64,000 nucleotides of DNA from assembly GCF_014635665.1 (NCBI RefSeq), contig NZ_BMDG01000014.1:1-64000 (forward strand), in the 5' to 3' direction. A program made the translations under genes and the position numbers. Under the pieces are notes generated by a model. It did no database searches, had not been told where the DNA came from, and saw only the letters and a list, made by a program, of their open reading frames with translations. This DNA comes from Isoptericola cucumis (GTDB lineage: Bacteria > Actinomycetota > Actinomycetes > Actinomycetales > Cellulomonadaceae). Shown here in pieces: positions 25,150 to 33,334 of this stretch. The first letter of the stretch is position 1. Each line of letters begins with the position of its first letter.

Positions 25150-26130
25150 TCAGACGGCGCAGCCCTGGAGACCCGCGACGACGTACGGCAGGTAGACCGC
25201 GGCGCTCACCGCGCCGAGGATCAGCAGGTGCGCGGCAGCCACCAGGGCCGGCAGCGCGCCGACGACGCCCCCGACGGGCCGCACCAGGTGCCGGATGCGC
25301 TCGGGGCCGGCGGCGTGCAGCGCGCCGACGACGGGCCGGGGTCCCGCGAGCGAGGCCCGCTCGCCGAGCTTCAGCAGCGCCCCGACGAGCGCCGTGGTCC
25401 CGGCACGGCGCCGGGCCTGGTCGTCGGCGGCGATCTCCAGGTAGTGGCCCAGCGCACCCTCGACCGCCGCGATCAACGGGACCCACCGCAGGTGCCGGGC
25501 GACGCTCGCCACCACCGAGGTCGCCAGGTGGTGGCGCTGGGCCAGGTGGGCGCCCTCGTGCGCCAGGACGGCGGCGAGCTCGTCACTCTCGAGGAGGCGC
25601 AGCGCACCCTGTGACACCGCGACGCCCCCGTGCTTCGCAGGGAAGGCCAGCGCGAACGGGCGCGGGTCATCGACGACGAGCACCCGGTGGCCGAGCAGCG
25701 TGCGAGGGACCGCGCCGTCGAGCACGAGCGCGGCCGCGTCGCGGGAGCGTCGCGCGTGCCGCCGCAGCCCGCCAAGGATCCCGGTGACCAGCAGCGCCGC
25801 GGCGGCGGCGGGCAGGAAGACCAGGACCGCCGTCGGCACGCCCGTGTCCACCACGACGGCCGAGAACGGGTTGGCCGCGGCCAGGCACCGCTGACAGACG
25901 GCGGCCGCGCCCGCGGGCAGCAGCGCCGGCCCGGAGATCACCCAGGCCAGCACCGGCCCGAGCGCGAGCAGCGTGCCGAGCCAGACGACGACCGCACCTC
26001 CCAGCAGCGCGACCGCCAGGCGGGGCACCCGGACGAGCGCGGGCGCCGCCTGGCGCAGCAGCCACGGCCCGAGCAGCGCGGCGACCAGCAGGCCCGCCAC
26101 CAGCAGCGCGACGACCGGCAGCGCGGTCAC
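25150..26130 (-). CDS. M56-family membrane metalloprotease (BlaR1-like, no sensor domain)
   Basis: A 326-residue membrane protein with several hydrophobic segments and a cytoplasmic-side zinc protease site: AVLAHEGAHLAQRHH (HExxH) and the downstream YLEIAADDQARR glutamate ligand. BlaR1/MecR1-type proteases inactivate the partner repressor BlaI. Here the extracellular penicillin-binding sensor domain is missing, so the signal must differ. GTG at 26130 overlaps the blaI stop (GTGA), fixing the start and tying the pair together. Confidence 0.85.
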   Translation of the reverse strand: MTALPVVALLVAGLLVAALLGPWLLRQAAPALVRVPRLAVALLGGAVVVWLGTLLALGPVLAWVISGPALLPAGAAAVCQRCLAAANPFSAVVVDTGVPTAVLVFLPAAAAALLVTGILGGLRRHARRSRDAAALVLDGAVPRTLLGHRVLVVDDPRPFALAFPAKHGGVAVSQGALRLLESDELAAVLAHEGAHLAQRHHLATSVVASVARHLRWVPLIAAVEGALGHYLEIAADDQARRRAGTTALVGALLKLGERASLAGPRPVVGALHAAGPERIRHLVRPVGGVVGALPALVAAAHLLILGAVSAAVYLPYVVAGLQGCAV

Positions 26131-26516
26131 GGCGACCGCCCCGGCTCGCGGCGCGCCAGGTACTCGCGCAGCAGGTCGAGGTCGTCGTCGGGCATCGACT
26201 CGACGAAGTGCAGGATCGACGCGGCCCGGTCGCGACTGGCCTCGAGGACGTGCCCCATGAGGTCCGCGTCGTGCTCCTGGCGGCTGACGCGGGCGGCGTA
26301 GCGCGTCGACCGGCCCTGGCGGTCCACGGTCACGAGCCGCTTGCGGCCGAGATGCGTCAGCACGGTGGCGATGGTGGTGTACGCGGGGTCGGTCGGCAGG
26401 CGCTCGATGACCTCGCGGACCGTGGCGTCCCCGTGGTCCCACAGCACGTCCATCACCTGCGCCTCGAGCGCGCCGAGCCGCGGCGGCCCGTGGCGGTCCG
26501 CCCCCGGCGCGCTCAT
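26127..26516 (-). CDS. BlaI/MecI/CopY-family repressor
   Basis: A 129-residue winged-helix repressor: RLGALEAQVMDVLWDHGDATVREVIERLP, then AYTTIATVLTHLGRKRLVTVDRQGRSTRY (recognition helix and wing), and a helical dimerisation tail. It overlaps the membrane-protein gene upstream (ATGA) and the M56 gene downstream (GTGA). Its operator is very probably the palindrome cluster at 27091-27129, which lies between this operon and the divergent DsbA/CcdA operon, so it would control both. Confidence 0.9.
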   Translation of the reverse strand: MSAPGADRHGPPRLGALEAQVMDVLWDHGDATVREVIERLPTDPAYTTIATVLTHLGRKRLVTVDRQGRSTRYAARVSRQEHDADLMGHVLEASRDRAASILHFVESMPDDDLDLLREYLARREPGRSP

Positions 26517-27058
26517 CGGGACGCCCCCACGGGCCGCGGGGCCGAGGCGGGTGCGCCTGCCGGCGGCACCGGGCACGCGACCTGCCCCTGCAGCCGCCAC
26601 AGCAGGGCGGCTCCCGTCAGCACGAGCGCCGCGAGAGCCAGGAACGGCTGCACCGGGGCGAACCAGGTGACGGCCCCCGCGTACCCGAGCGCCAGCAGCG
26701 CGAGCTTGTTGCACACCGGGCACCCGACCGCGAACCACACCAGGACCCCGCCCGCGAGCCCCATCCGGCTCGACTGCGCCCCGTCGGCGTCCGTGCCGCG
26801 CACGTAGGTGGCCGCGAGCATGCCCGACAGCACCGACGTGACGAGCCACACGGGGTAGTTCCACCAGACGGGCGGGATCTCGCGGGCGAAGAACGGGTTC
26901 GGGATCAGGACGGTCGCCATGCCGACGAGCACGGCCACCGCCAGCCCGGACCCGAGCGCGACGAGCACCTGCCGGGCAGTCCAGCCCCGCAGCGCGCGCA
27001 CGGCCAGGGCGGGACGCAGGCCGCGCAGCGGCCACGGGACGCGACGCAGGGATGACAT
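26513..27058 (-). CDS. integral membrane protein with CPVC motif
   Basis: A 181-residue protein with about four membrane helices. The striking element is VWFAVGCPVCNKLALLALG, a C-P-x-C thiol pair at the mouth of a helix, resembling redox or metal-handling motifs; a second lone cysteine lies in QVACPVPPAG. The ATG at 27058 lies 6 bases after CATAGT (27070-27065, minus strand), so the message is probably leaderless. It is the first gene of the blaI-M56 operon and faces the DsbA/CcdA genes. I do not recognise a characterised family. Confidence 0.65.
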   Translation of the reverse strand: MSSLRRVPWPLRGLRPALAVRALRGWTARQVLVALGSGLAVAVLVGMATVLIPNPFFAREIPPVWWNYPVWLVTSVLSGMLAATYVRGTDADGAQSSRMGLAGGVLVWFAVGCPVCNKLALLALGYAGAVTWFAPVQPFLALAALVLTGAALLWRLQGQVACPVPPAGAPASAPRPVGASR

Positions 27059-27090
27059 GGCGCCACTATGGCACACGCCGACTATCCGTC

Positions 27091-27129
27091 GTAGTCGACT
27101 ATGACGCATAGTCGACTATGCGTCATAGT
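27091..27129. promoter_or_regulatory. BlaI-type operators including a 32-bp perfect palindrome
   Basis: A perfect palindrome runs 27098-27129, centred on the GTC/GAC at 27111-27116. A second, overlapping palindrome (TAGTCGACTA, 27092-27101) is centred 17 bp to the left, and near-matches ACTATG and ACTAT recur at 27065-27070 and 27081-27085. The shared core, CATAGTCGACTATG or TAGTCGACTA, is rich in the TAGT/ACTA half-sites known for BlaI. The cluster lies between the divergent starts at 27058 and 27193 and covers the region where the leftward -35 should be. Confidence 0.82.
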
Positions 27130-27192
27130 AGGCACCGGCCCGCCGACCGTGGAGACGCCCGGGCGCGCGCAGGCCGAGGAAGCGAGGACCCC

Positions 27193-27933
27193 ATGCCCCC
27201 CGACACCCACCGCCGGCCGGCGCCGGCGTGGCTGCTCCCCACCGCGGTGACCGCCGTCGTCGCCGCGCTCGTCGTGGTGGTCGTGCTGCTCAACCGCGAC
27301 TCCGGCGCCCCGCCGGACGCGGCCGGCGCTCCCCCGGCGGGCCCCGGCGCGCCCGCCGAGGTCCAGCAGCCGCAGCAGCCGGACCTCACCGACGTCGAGC
27401 GCCGCGACGACGCCGACCTGCTGGCGGCGGGACCGACCGACGCCCCGGTGGCCCTCGTCGTCTTCTCCGACTACCAGTGCCCGTTCTGCGCGACGTGGAG
27501 CGAGGAGACCCTGCCGCTGATGATGGAGCACGTCGAGGCCGGTGACCTGCGCATCGAGTGGCGCGACGTGAACGTGTTCGGGGACGCCTCCGAGCGCGCC
27601 GCGCGGGCCTCCTACGCCGCGGCCCTCCAGGGGAAGTTCTGGGAGTACCACGACGCGCTGTTCGCCGGCGGCCACCCCCGCCCCGAGAAGGACCTGAGCG
27701 ACGACGCGCTCGTCGCGCTGGCGGGCGACCTCGGGCTGGACACCGCCCGGTTCGCCGACGACCTCGGGTCCGACGAGACGGCCCGGCAGATCGCGAGCAA
27801 CGCCCAGGAGGGCCTCGACCTCGGGGCCTACTCGACCCCGGTGTTCGTGCTGGGAGGCCGGCCCATCGTCGGCGCCCAGCCCTCCCAGGTGTTCCTGGAC
27901 GCGTTCGACGCGGCCCTCGCCGAGGCACGGTAG
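27193..27933 (+). CDS. DsbA-family thioredoxin-fold protein (membrane-anchored)
   Basis: A 246-residue oxidoreductase. One N-terminal membrane anchor (TAVTAVVAALVVVVVLL), a Pro/Ala-rich linker, then a DsbA-type domain with CPFC (FSDYQCPFCATWSEETLP), an inserted helical region, and the cis-proline loop YSTPVFVLGG. It would make or isomerise disulfides outside the membrane. ATG 27193 follows GCGAGGACC. Two bases separate its stop from the CcdA-like gene, the probable electron partner. Confidence 0.88.
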   Translation: MPPDTHRRPAPAWLLPTAVTAVVAALVVVVVLLNRDSGAPPDAAGAPPAGPGAPAEVQQPQQPDLTDVERRDDADLLAAGPTDAPVALVVFSDYQCPFCATWSEETLPLMMEHVEAGDLRIEWRDVNVFGDASERAARASYAAALQGKFWEYHDALFAGGHPRPEKDLSDDALVALAGDLGLDTARFADDLGSDETARQIASNAQEGLDLGAYSTPVFVLGGRPIVGAQPSQVFLDAFDAALAEAR

Positions 27934-27935
27934 CG

Positions 27936-28820
27936 ATGGACGTCGGACTGGTCAGCGCCTTCCTCGGTGGCGCGCTCGCCCTGCTGAGCCCCTGCGCCGC
28001 GCTCCTGCTGCCGGCGTTCTTCGCCTCCACGGTCGGATCGGGGCCCCGGCTGCTGCTGCACGGCGGCGTCTTCTACCTCGGGCTCCTGCTGGTGCTGGTC
28101 CCGCTCGGCGTCGGGGCCGGCGCCGTCGGCGAGCTGTTCGTGGCCCACCGGCAGGCGGTCGTGCTCGTCTCGTCGGTCCTGCTGGTCGCGCTGGGCGCCG
28201 TCCAGGCGCTCGGGTTCGGCTTCGACCCCGCCCGCCTGCTGCCCGGCAGCGCCGGGCTGCAGTCCCGGGCCGCGGCGCGCACGGGCCTGGTCAAGACCCT
28301 GCTGCTCGGCGCCGTCAGCGGCACGGCCGGCTTCTGCGCGGGGCCGATCCTCGGCGCCGTCCTGACGCTGGCGGCCGCGCGCGGCGACAGCCTCTCCGCC
28401 GGCGTGCTGCTCGCCGTCTACGGCGCGGGCATGGTCGTGCCCCTGGTGCTCGTCGCCGCGTCATGGGGGCGTCTGGGCGAGCGGGGCAGGCGCGTCCTGC
28501 GCGGGCGGTCGTTCACCGTCCTCGGGCGCGAGCTGCACACGACGTCGGTCGTCACGGGCGTGCTCGTCATGGGGGTCGGCGTGCTGTTCTGGACCACCAA
28601 CGGGCTCGTCGGCGCGCCCGAGCTCCTGCCGCTCGGCGCGCAGGCGTGGCTCCAGGGGGCCGCGGGGCTCCTGGCCGACCCGCTGCTGGACGTCCTCGCG
28701 GTCCTCGCCGTCGCCGCCGCCGTGCTGGCCGGCTGGGCGGTCCGCCGGCGGCGGGCCGCCGGTCGCACCGCGGCCGACGGGCACGGTCGGGCGGCCGGCC
28801 CCGGGACGGAGACGTCGTGA
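27936..28820 (+). CDS. CcdA/DsbD-like transmembrane thiol-electron transporter
   Basis: A 294-residue protein with seven or eight membrane segments. The two conserved cysteines of CcdA-type electron carriers are present in LLSPCAALLLPAFF and GTAGFCAGPILGAVL. It would pass reducing equivalents from cytoplasmic thioredoxin to extracytoplasmic partners such as the DsbA-like protein encoded just upstream. The stop overlaps the start of the following lipoprotein gene (GTGA). Confidence 0.87.
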   Translation: MDVGLVSAFLGGALALLSPCAALLLPAFFASTVGSGPRLLLHGGVFYLGLLLVLVPLGVGAGAVGELFVAHRQAVVLVSSVLLVALGAVQALGFGFDPARLLPGSAGLQSRAAARTGLVKTLLLGAVSGTAGFCAGPILGAVLTLAAARGDSLSAGVLLAVYGAGMVVPLVLVAASWGRLGERGRRVLRGRSFTVLGRELHTTSVVTGVLVMGVGVLFWTTNGLVGAPELLPLGAQAWLQGAAGLLADPLLDVLAVLAVAAAVLAGWAVRRRRAAGRTAADGHGRAAGPGTETS

Positions 28821-30022
28821 ACCGCCGCGCCGGCGCGCGCCTGGCCGCCCTCCTGGCCGTCGCCCTCCTCCTCGCCGGGTGCGGGCCGGTTGCGCCCGAA
28901 CCGGCCGCGCCCGAGCCGGACCGGACCCCGTCGGCCGGTGACACCGCGGTCCGCGAGGCCGACTCGGCCCGGCTGCAGCTACCTACGCCGTTCGAGGGGG
29001 CGCGGCTCGTCGACCCCGGCTGGGAGGTGCCGCCCCAGCACGCGGACGGGACGTTCCTGGCCGCCGCCGAGAAGGACGGCGTCCTCCGGTTCACCGCCGT
29101 CGACCCCCACGGCGACGTGCGGTGGCGGGCGGAGCGCCCCGTCAGCTGCACGGGCTTCGTCGTCACCGAGGACGCGCGGGGCCGTGCGGTCGCCGTCCTC
29201 ACCGACACGGCGTCCACCGACGACGCCCTGGCCGGCACCACGGCGACCGCCTACGACCTCGCCACCGGCGAGGAGCTGTGGGGCCCCGTCGACGTGCCCG
29301 GGCCGCACCAGGGCCCCGGCCTCGTCTTCGCACGGCCGAGCACGGACCCCATGGGCGAGCCCGGGCCCCGCACCGTCCTGGACCCGACCACGGGGCGCGT
29401 CGCCGTGGCCGAGGGCCACCGCGGCGGGGACCGCGTGATCGGCGAGCACGACGGCACCGTCCTCCTCGTCGAGGGGGCCGCGCTCGTCGCGCGGGACACC
29501 GCCGGCGGGGACGCGCTCTGGCGGCTGGGGCTCGACGACCACGGCTGGACCGCCGGGTCGATCCAGCCGTCCACGAACGACCCGCAGGTCGCCGGGCGCG
29601 CCCTGGTCGAGACGTCGCCCACCACCGGCGCGCTGCTGGACCTGCGCGACGGCACCGTGCTCGACGACACCGCCCGCGACGCCCTCGACGACCCCGTCAC
29701 GGGGACCCGCGTCACCCTCCAGGAGTCCGGGATCCAGGCGCGCGCCCCCGAAGGCCGCCCGCTGTGGTCCGTCTCGACCGGGCGGGACACCACCCTCGCG
29801 GCCGTCGAGGACGTCCTGCTCTTCGTGCGCGAGGGGGACGCCGTCCGCGTCCACAACGCCGTCACGGGCGAGGTCGCCCAGGGGTACCCGCCGGACGGCA
29901 GCGGCCGCATCGTCGTCCCCACACGGGTCGCCGGCGACGGAGCGACCGTCGTCCAGGACGGGCGGCGCTATCTCCTCGCGGCGCGCGAGGGCGACGAGTC
30001 GGGCGACGTCCCCGAGGGCTGA
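28817..30022 (+). CDS. lipoprotein with PQQ-like beta-propeller repeats
   Basis: A 401-residue predicted lipoprotein: signal peptide with lipobox LAGC, a Pro/Glu-rich linker, then propeller-like blades (GVLRFTAVDPHGDVRWRAERP, ATAYDLATGEELWGP, ALVARDTAGGDALWRLG, GIQARAPEGRPLWSVS). The D-x-x-G-x-x-x-W pattern is that of PQQ/BamB-type repeats. GTG 28817 is coupled to the CcdA-like gene. It may scaffold or sense extracytoplasmic proteins in the thiol-redox group; no activity can be assigned. Confidence 0.75.
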   Translation: MNRRAGARLAALLAVALLLAGCGPVAPEPAAPEPDRTPSAGDTAVREADSARLQLPTPFEGARLVDPGWEVPPQHADGTFLAAAEKDGVLRFTAVDPHGDVRWRAERPVSCTGFVVTEDARGRAVAVLTDTASTDDALAGTTATAYDLATGEELWGPVDVPGPHQGPGLVFARPSTDPMGEPGPRTVLDPTTGRVAVAEGHRGGDRVIGEHDGTVLLVEGAALVARDTAGGDALWRLGLDDHGWTAGSIQPSTNDPQVAGRALVETSPTTGALLDLRDGTVLDDTARDALDDPVTGTRVTLQESGIQARAPEGRPLWSVSTGRDTTLAAVEDVLLFVREGDAVRVHNAVTGEVAQGYPPDGSGRIVVPTRVAGDGATVVQDGRRYLLAAREGDESGDVPEG

Positions 30023-30073
30023 CGGGCGGCGGGCGGAGTGCCGGGCTCACCTCCTCGGCCCGGTCGCGTCGCC

Positions 30074-31660
30074 TCACCCGCTCAGGTCGGACGGTTCCCG
30101 GAAGGCGCGGCGACGGGCGTGCTCGTGCAGACGGTCGAGCGTCGCGAGCTGTCGCTCGACCCGCTGCGCGAGATCTCCGAACGTGACGGGGTCGAGGCCG
30201 AGCTCGTCGGCGTGCTCCTCGAGCGTCTGCCAGCCGCCGAGCTTGCCCACCACCGCCGAGCGCATGAGCTCGACCTCCAGCACCACCGACATCGGCGAGC
30301 GGGTCGCCACGCGCCCGTTGAGCTTCAGCCGCCCGAGACGTTCCGCGATCCCCGCCAGCAGCCGGCGGGGCCGGCGGCGAGGCAGGCCGAGCACCTCCAC
30401 GAGCCCCCGGTAGAGCTCCCGCTCGGCGCGGATCTGCTCCGCCAGCTCGACGAGCTCGGCGTGCAGCGGCAGGTCGCCGTAGTCGCCGACCATGCGTTCC
30501 ACGCGGCCGAGACCAGCCGTCGCGCCGGCGAGGTGGTCGGCCACGTACAGCCCCAGCAGGTCCCGGTCCACCCGCGCGGGCACGGCCGCGCCGCGGCCCC
30601 GGACCGGCACCAGTCCCTCGTCCGCGGGCCGGGTCGCCGACGGCCGCAGCGGTGCCGAGCCGAGCCCCCGGCCCTCCGCCATCCCGCGGACCACCTCCGC
30701 GAGCGCCTCGTCCGCCGTGTGCCGTGGCGCCCAGTCGAGCTCCGACTCGGCACGGGCGGTGTCCATGACGGGGACCGCCATCCCCATGTCGAGCCAGCCC
30801 GGGTCGGACGCCACGACGCGCGCGTCGTAGGCGAGCGAGTGCGCCACCCGCACGACACGGGGAGGCAGCTCGACGACCCGGCCGTGGTCGACCACCTGCG
30901 CGACGTCCCGGCTGCGCAGGACGTCGCGCGCCGCCACGTTGAACGCACCGCCGGCCCGGCGCTTCAGCACCCGCAGGTAGGCGTCCGCGGCGTCGTCGGC
31001 GTGCACGGCCTGCAGGCGCAGCCCGGCCGGAACCGGAAGGGTCGCAAGGCGCCCGTGACGCAGCAGCCGCACCGGCAGGACCCGCCCGACGAACAGCCGC
31101 ACCACCTCGGCCCCGGCGTCGCCCTGGAAGACCAGTGCCGTGCGCATCCGTGCGACGACGACCTCCGGGTGGTCCCGCTCGAGCTCGTCGAGCACCCGCT
31201 CCTGGGCCGCCTTGTCCACGCTGTAGTGCGACGTGGGGATGCCGCCGGCGGGCCAGTCCTCGCGGCGCGGCACGTCGTCGTCGACCGGTGAGTAGGCGCC
31301 CACCGACGAGGCGACGACCAGGTGCGGCACGCCGGCGCGCACCACCGCCCGGGCGACACGCCAGGTGCCCTCGACGTTGACCGTGCGCAGCAGGTCCCGG
31401 TCGCGGTTGGGCTGGACCAGCCAGGCGAGGTGCACCACGGCGTCCGCACCGCGGAACAGGGTCGTGAGGCGCGCGACCACGTCGTCCTGGGCGCCCGCCA
31501 GGTCGAGCAGCGCCCACGCGGCACGGCGGAAGGGCTCGGCGGCCCGGTCGGGCAGCCGCCGGGCGACGCCCAGGACGGAGGTGGTCGCCGGATCGGCGGC
31601 CAGGGACCGGAGCAGGGCGGAGCCGATGTTCCCGGACTGTCCGACGACCACGATGCGCAT
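30074..31660 (-). CDS. NAD-dependent epimerase/dehydratase fused to a helical C-terminal domain
   Basis: A 528-residue two-part protein. Residues 1-330 form an extended SDR: IVVVGQSGNIGSALLRSL (nucleotide loop), ASSVGAYSP and HYSVDKAAQE (catalytic Tyr-x3-Lys). After an Arg/Pro-rich linker, residues 370-528 are helical and charged (LGLYVADHLAGATAGLGRVERM, VLEVELMRSAVVGKLGGWQTL). That tail resembles ferritin-like or stress-associated four-helix segments, but I cannot name it. The usual substrate of such SDRs is an NDP-sugar; nothing nearby supports a pathway. Confidence 0.75.
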   Translation of the reverse strand: MRIVVVGQSGNIGSALLRSLAADPATTSVLGVARRLPDRAAEPFRRAAWALLDLAGAQDDVVARLTTLFRGADAVVHLAWLVQPNRDRDLLRTVNVEGTWRVARAVVRAGVPHLVVASSVGAYSPVDDDVPRREDWPAGGIPTSHYSVDKAAQERVLDELERDHPEVVVARMRTALVFQGDAGAEVVRLFVGRVLPVRLLRHGRLATLPVPAGLRLQAVHADDAADAYLRVLKRRAGGAFNVAARDVLRSRDVAQVVDHGRVVELPPRVVRVAHSLAYDARVVASDPGWLDMGMAVPVMDTARAESELDWAPRHTADEALAEVVRGMAEGRGLGSAPLRPSATRPADEGLVPVRGRGAAVPARVDRDLLGLYVADHLAGATAGLGRVERMVGDYGDLPLHAELVELAEQIRAERELYRGLVEVLGLPRRRPRRLLAGIAERLGRLKLNGRVATRSPMSVVLEVELMRSAVVGKLGGWQTLEEHADELGLDPVTFGDLAQRVERQLATLDRLHEHARRRAFREPSDLSG

Positions 31661-31764
31661 GCCTCACGGTGGCACCGGCGCCCGATGCACGCAGGACCGG
31701 CGGCCCGGGACAGGGCCGCGCGGCCCGGCGGGCGTGCATGTCGCGCCCCGCCCAGACTCGGCAG

Positions 31765-33090
31765 ATGGCAAGCCCCGACACCCGGCCCCCCGGCCTGCGC
31801 CGGGCCGTCACCGGCCCCCTGCTGTACCTGTTCATCCTCGGTGACGTGCTCGGGGCGGGCGTCTACGCCCTCATCGGGGAGATGGCGGGGGCCGCGGGCG
31901 GGCTGGTCTGGCTGTCGTTCGCGGTCGCGCTGGCCATGGCGCTGCTCACCGCCTTCTCCTACGCCGAGCTGGTCACCAAGTACCCCCAGGCAGGAGGGTC
32001 GGCGGTGTACGCCGAGAAGGCGTTCCGCAGCCCGCTGGTCGCGTTCCTGGTCGGGTTCAGCATGCTGTCCGCCGGCGTGGTGAGCGCGGCCGGACTCTCC
32101 CTCGCGTTCACCGGCGAGTACCTGACCGCGTTCCTCGACGTGCCACAGGTGCCGGCCGCCCTCGTCTTCCTCCTGGTGGTCGCGCTCGTCAACGCGTGGG
32201 GCATCAAGGAGTCGCTGCGCGCGAACGTCGTGATGACGGTGATCGAGTCCGCCGGGCTGGTGCTCGTCATCGTCCTGGGCGCGTGGGTGATCGGGCGCGG
32301 CGACGCCGATCTCGGCGGGGCGTTCACCCCGCCCGAGGACACGACCGTCGGGCTCGCCGTGCTGGGGAGCGCGCTGGTCGCGTTCTACTCGTTCGTCGGC
32401 TTCGAGACCTCCGCCAACCTGGCGGAGGAGGTTCGCGACGTGTCCCGCGTCTACCCGCGCGCCCTGTTCGGCGCGCTCGCCACCGCCGGCGTGGTCTACA
32501 TGCTGCTCGGCTTCGTCGCTCCGGCCGTCGTCCCACCCTCCGAGCTCGCCGGCTCCTCGGGGCCGCTCCTGGAGGTCGTGCGCGCCGCGGGGTTCGTCGC
32601 GCCCGACCTGTTCGCCGTCGTCGCGCTGGTCGCCGTCGCCAACGGCGCCCTCCTGACGATGATCATGGCGAGCCGGCTCACCTACGGCATGGCCCGGCTG
32701 CGGCTGCTGCCGGCACCGCTCGGCCGGGTGCTGCCGCGTCGCCGGACGCCGGGCGTCGCGATCGCGGTGACCACCGCCCTCGCCGCCCTGCTCGCCGCGA
32801 CCGGGGAGCTGGTCGACCTCGCCTCGACCGTCGTGCTCCTCCTGCTCTTCGTGTTCCTCTCCACCAACGTCGCCGTGCTCGTGCTGCGCCGGGACCACGT
32901 CGACCACGACCACTTCCGGTCCCCCACCGTGGTCCCGGTGCTCGCCGTCGGCTCCTGCCTGGTGCTCCTGACGCAGCAGGAGGCGCAGCACTGGGTGCTC
33001 GCGGGCGTGCTGCTCGCCGTCGGGGCCGCCGTGCACCTCGTCACCCGGTGGACGGCGCGTCGCACCCCCGGACCACCGCCGAGCCGCTGA
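31765..33090 (+). CDS. APC-family amino acid permease
   Basis: A 441-residue transporter with about twelve membrane segments. The APC signature follows the first helix (LYLFILGDVLGAGVYALIGEMAG) and the second helix region reads ELVTKYPQAGGSAVYAEKAF. The loop VGFETSANLAEEVRDVSRVYPRAL is the conserved APC segment. It probably carries an amino acid or polyamine; substrate is not predictable. The ATG at 31765 lies 6 bases after a CAGACT box; an upstream in-frame ATG at 31738 adds nine residues. Confidence 0.85.
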   Translation: MASPDTRPPGLRRAVTGPLLYLFILGDVLGAGVYALIGEMAGAAGGLVWLSFAVALAMALLTAFSYAELVTKYPQAGGSAVYAEKAFRSPLVAFLVGFSMLSAGVVSAAGLSLAFTGEYLTAFLDVPQVPAALVFLLVVALVNAWGIKESLRANVVMTVIESAGLVLVIVLGAWVIGRGDADLGGAFTPPEDTTVGLAVLGSALVAFYSFVGFETSANLAEEVRDVSRVYPRALFGALATAGVVYMLLGFVAPAVVPPSELAGSSGPLLEVVRAAGFVAPDLFAVVALVAVANGALLTMIMASRLTYGMARLRLLPAPLGRVLPRRRTPGVAIAVTTALAALLAATGELVDLASTVVLLLLFVFLSTNVAVLVLRRDHVDHDHFRSPTVVPVLAVGSCLVLLTQQEAQHWVLAGVLLAVGAAVHLVTRWTARRTPGPPPSR

Positions 33091-33115
33091 ACCCTCCGGG
33101 CGCCGGCAGGACGCA

Positions 33116-33157
33116 AGAAGGCCCCCGGCCTGCATGCCTGCAGGTCGGGGGCCTTCT
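33116..33157. terminator. strong hairpin between the APC gene and tRNA-Val
   Basis: Long GC-rich stem: AGAAGGCCCCCGGCCTGCA-type left arm paired with a right arm ending GGGGGCCTTCT, with a few unpaired bases. It lies 26 bases past the APC stop and 8 bases beyond the 3' end of the convergent tRNA, and can stop transcription from both sides. Confidence 0.8.
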
Positions 33158-33165
33158 GTCACGGG

Positions 33166-33237
33166 TGGGCGATACTGGGTTCGAACCAGTGACCTCTTCG
33201 GTGTGAACGAAGCGCGCTACCACTGCGCCAATCGCCC
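33166..33237 (-). tRNA. tRNA-Val (anticodon CAC)
   Basis: 72-base gene folding as a full cloverleaf: acceptor GGGCGAT/ATCGCCC, D-loop TGGCGCAGTGGTAGC, anticodon loop TTCACAC (CAC, reads GTG), T-arm ACTGGTTCGAACCCAGT. The discriminator base is A; 3' CCA is not encoded here, unlike in the GAC isoacceptors at 37731 and 38108. Confidence 0.97.
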
Positions 33238-33249
33238 GGTGCGTGGACG

Positions 33250-33279
33250 ATATTAGCCACACAACACCCGGTGACTCAA
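33250..33279 (-). promoter_or_regulatory. promoter of tRNA-Val(CAC)
   Basis: On the minus strand TTGAGT (33279-33274) and TAATAT (33255-33250) are separated by 18 bp, a good housekeeping-sigma promoter placing the start a few bases before the tRNA. Confidence 0.78.
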
Positions 33280-33334
33280 ACCAGCACCCCCGCGTGTGGC
33301 GCATCCGACGCCGCACGTCACCGCGCGGACGGGA

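Noticed and set aside
25150-26516. Beta-lactam resistance locus
   Set aside because: BlaI and M56 are present but the M56 protein lacks a penicillin-binding sensor domain and no beta-lactamase or PBP gene is in the window.
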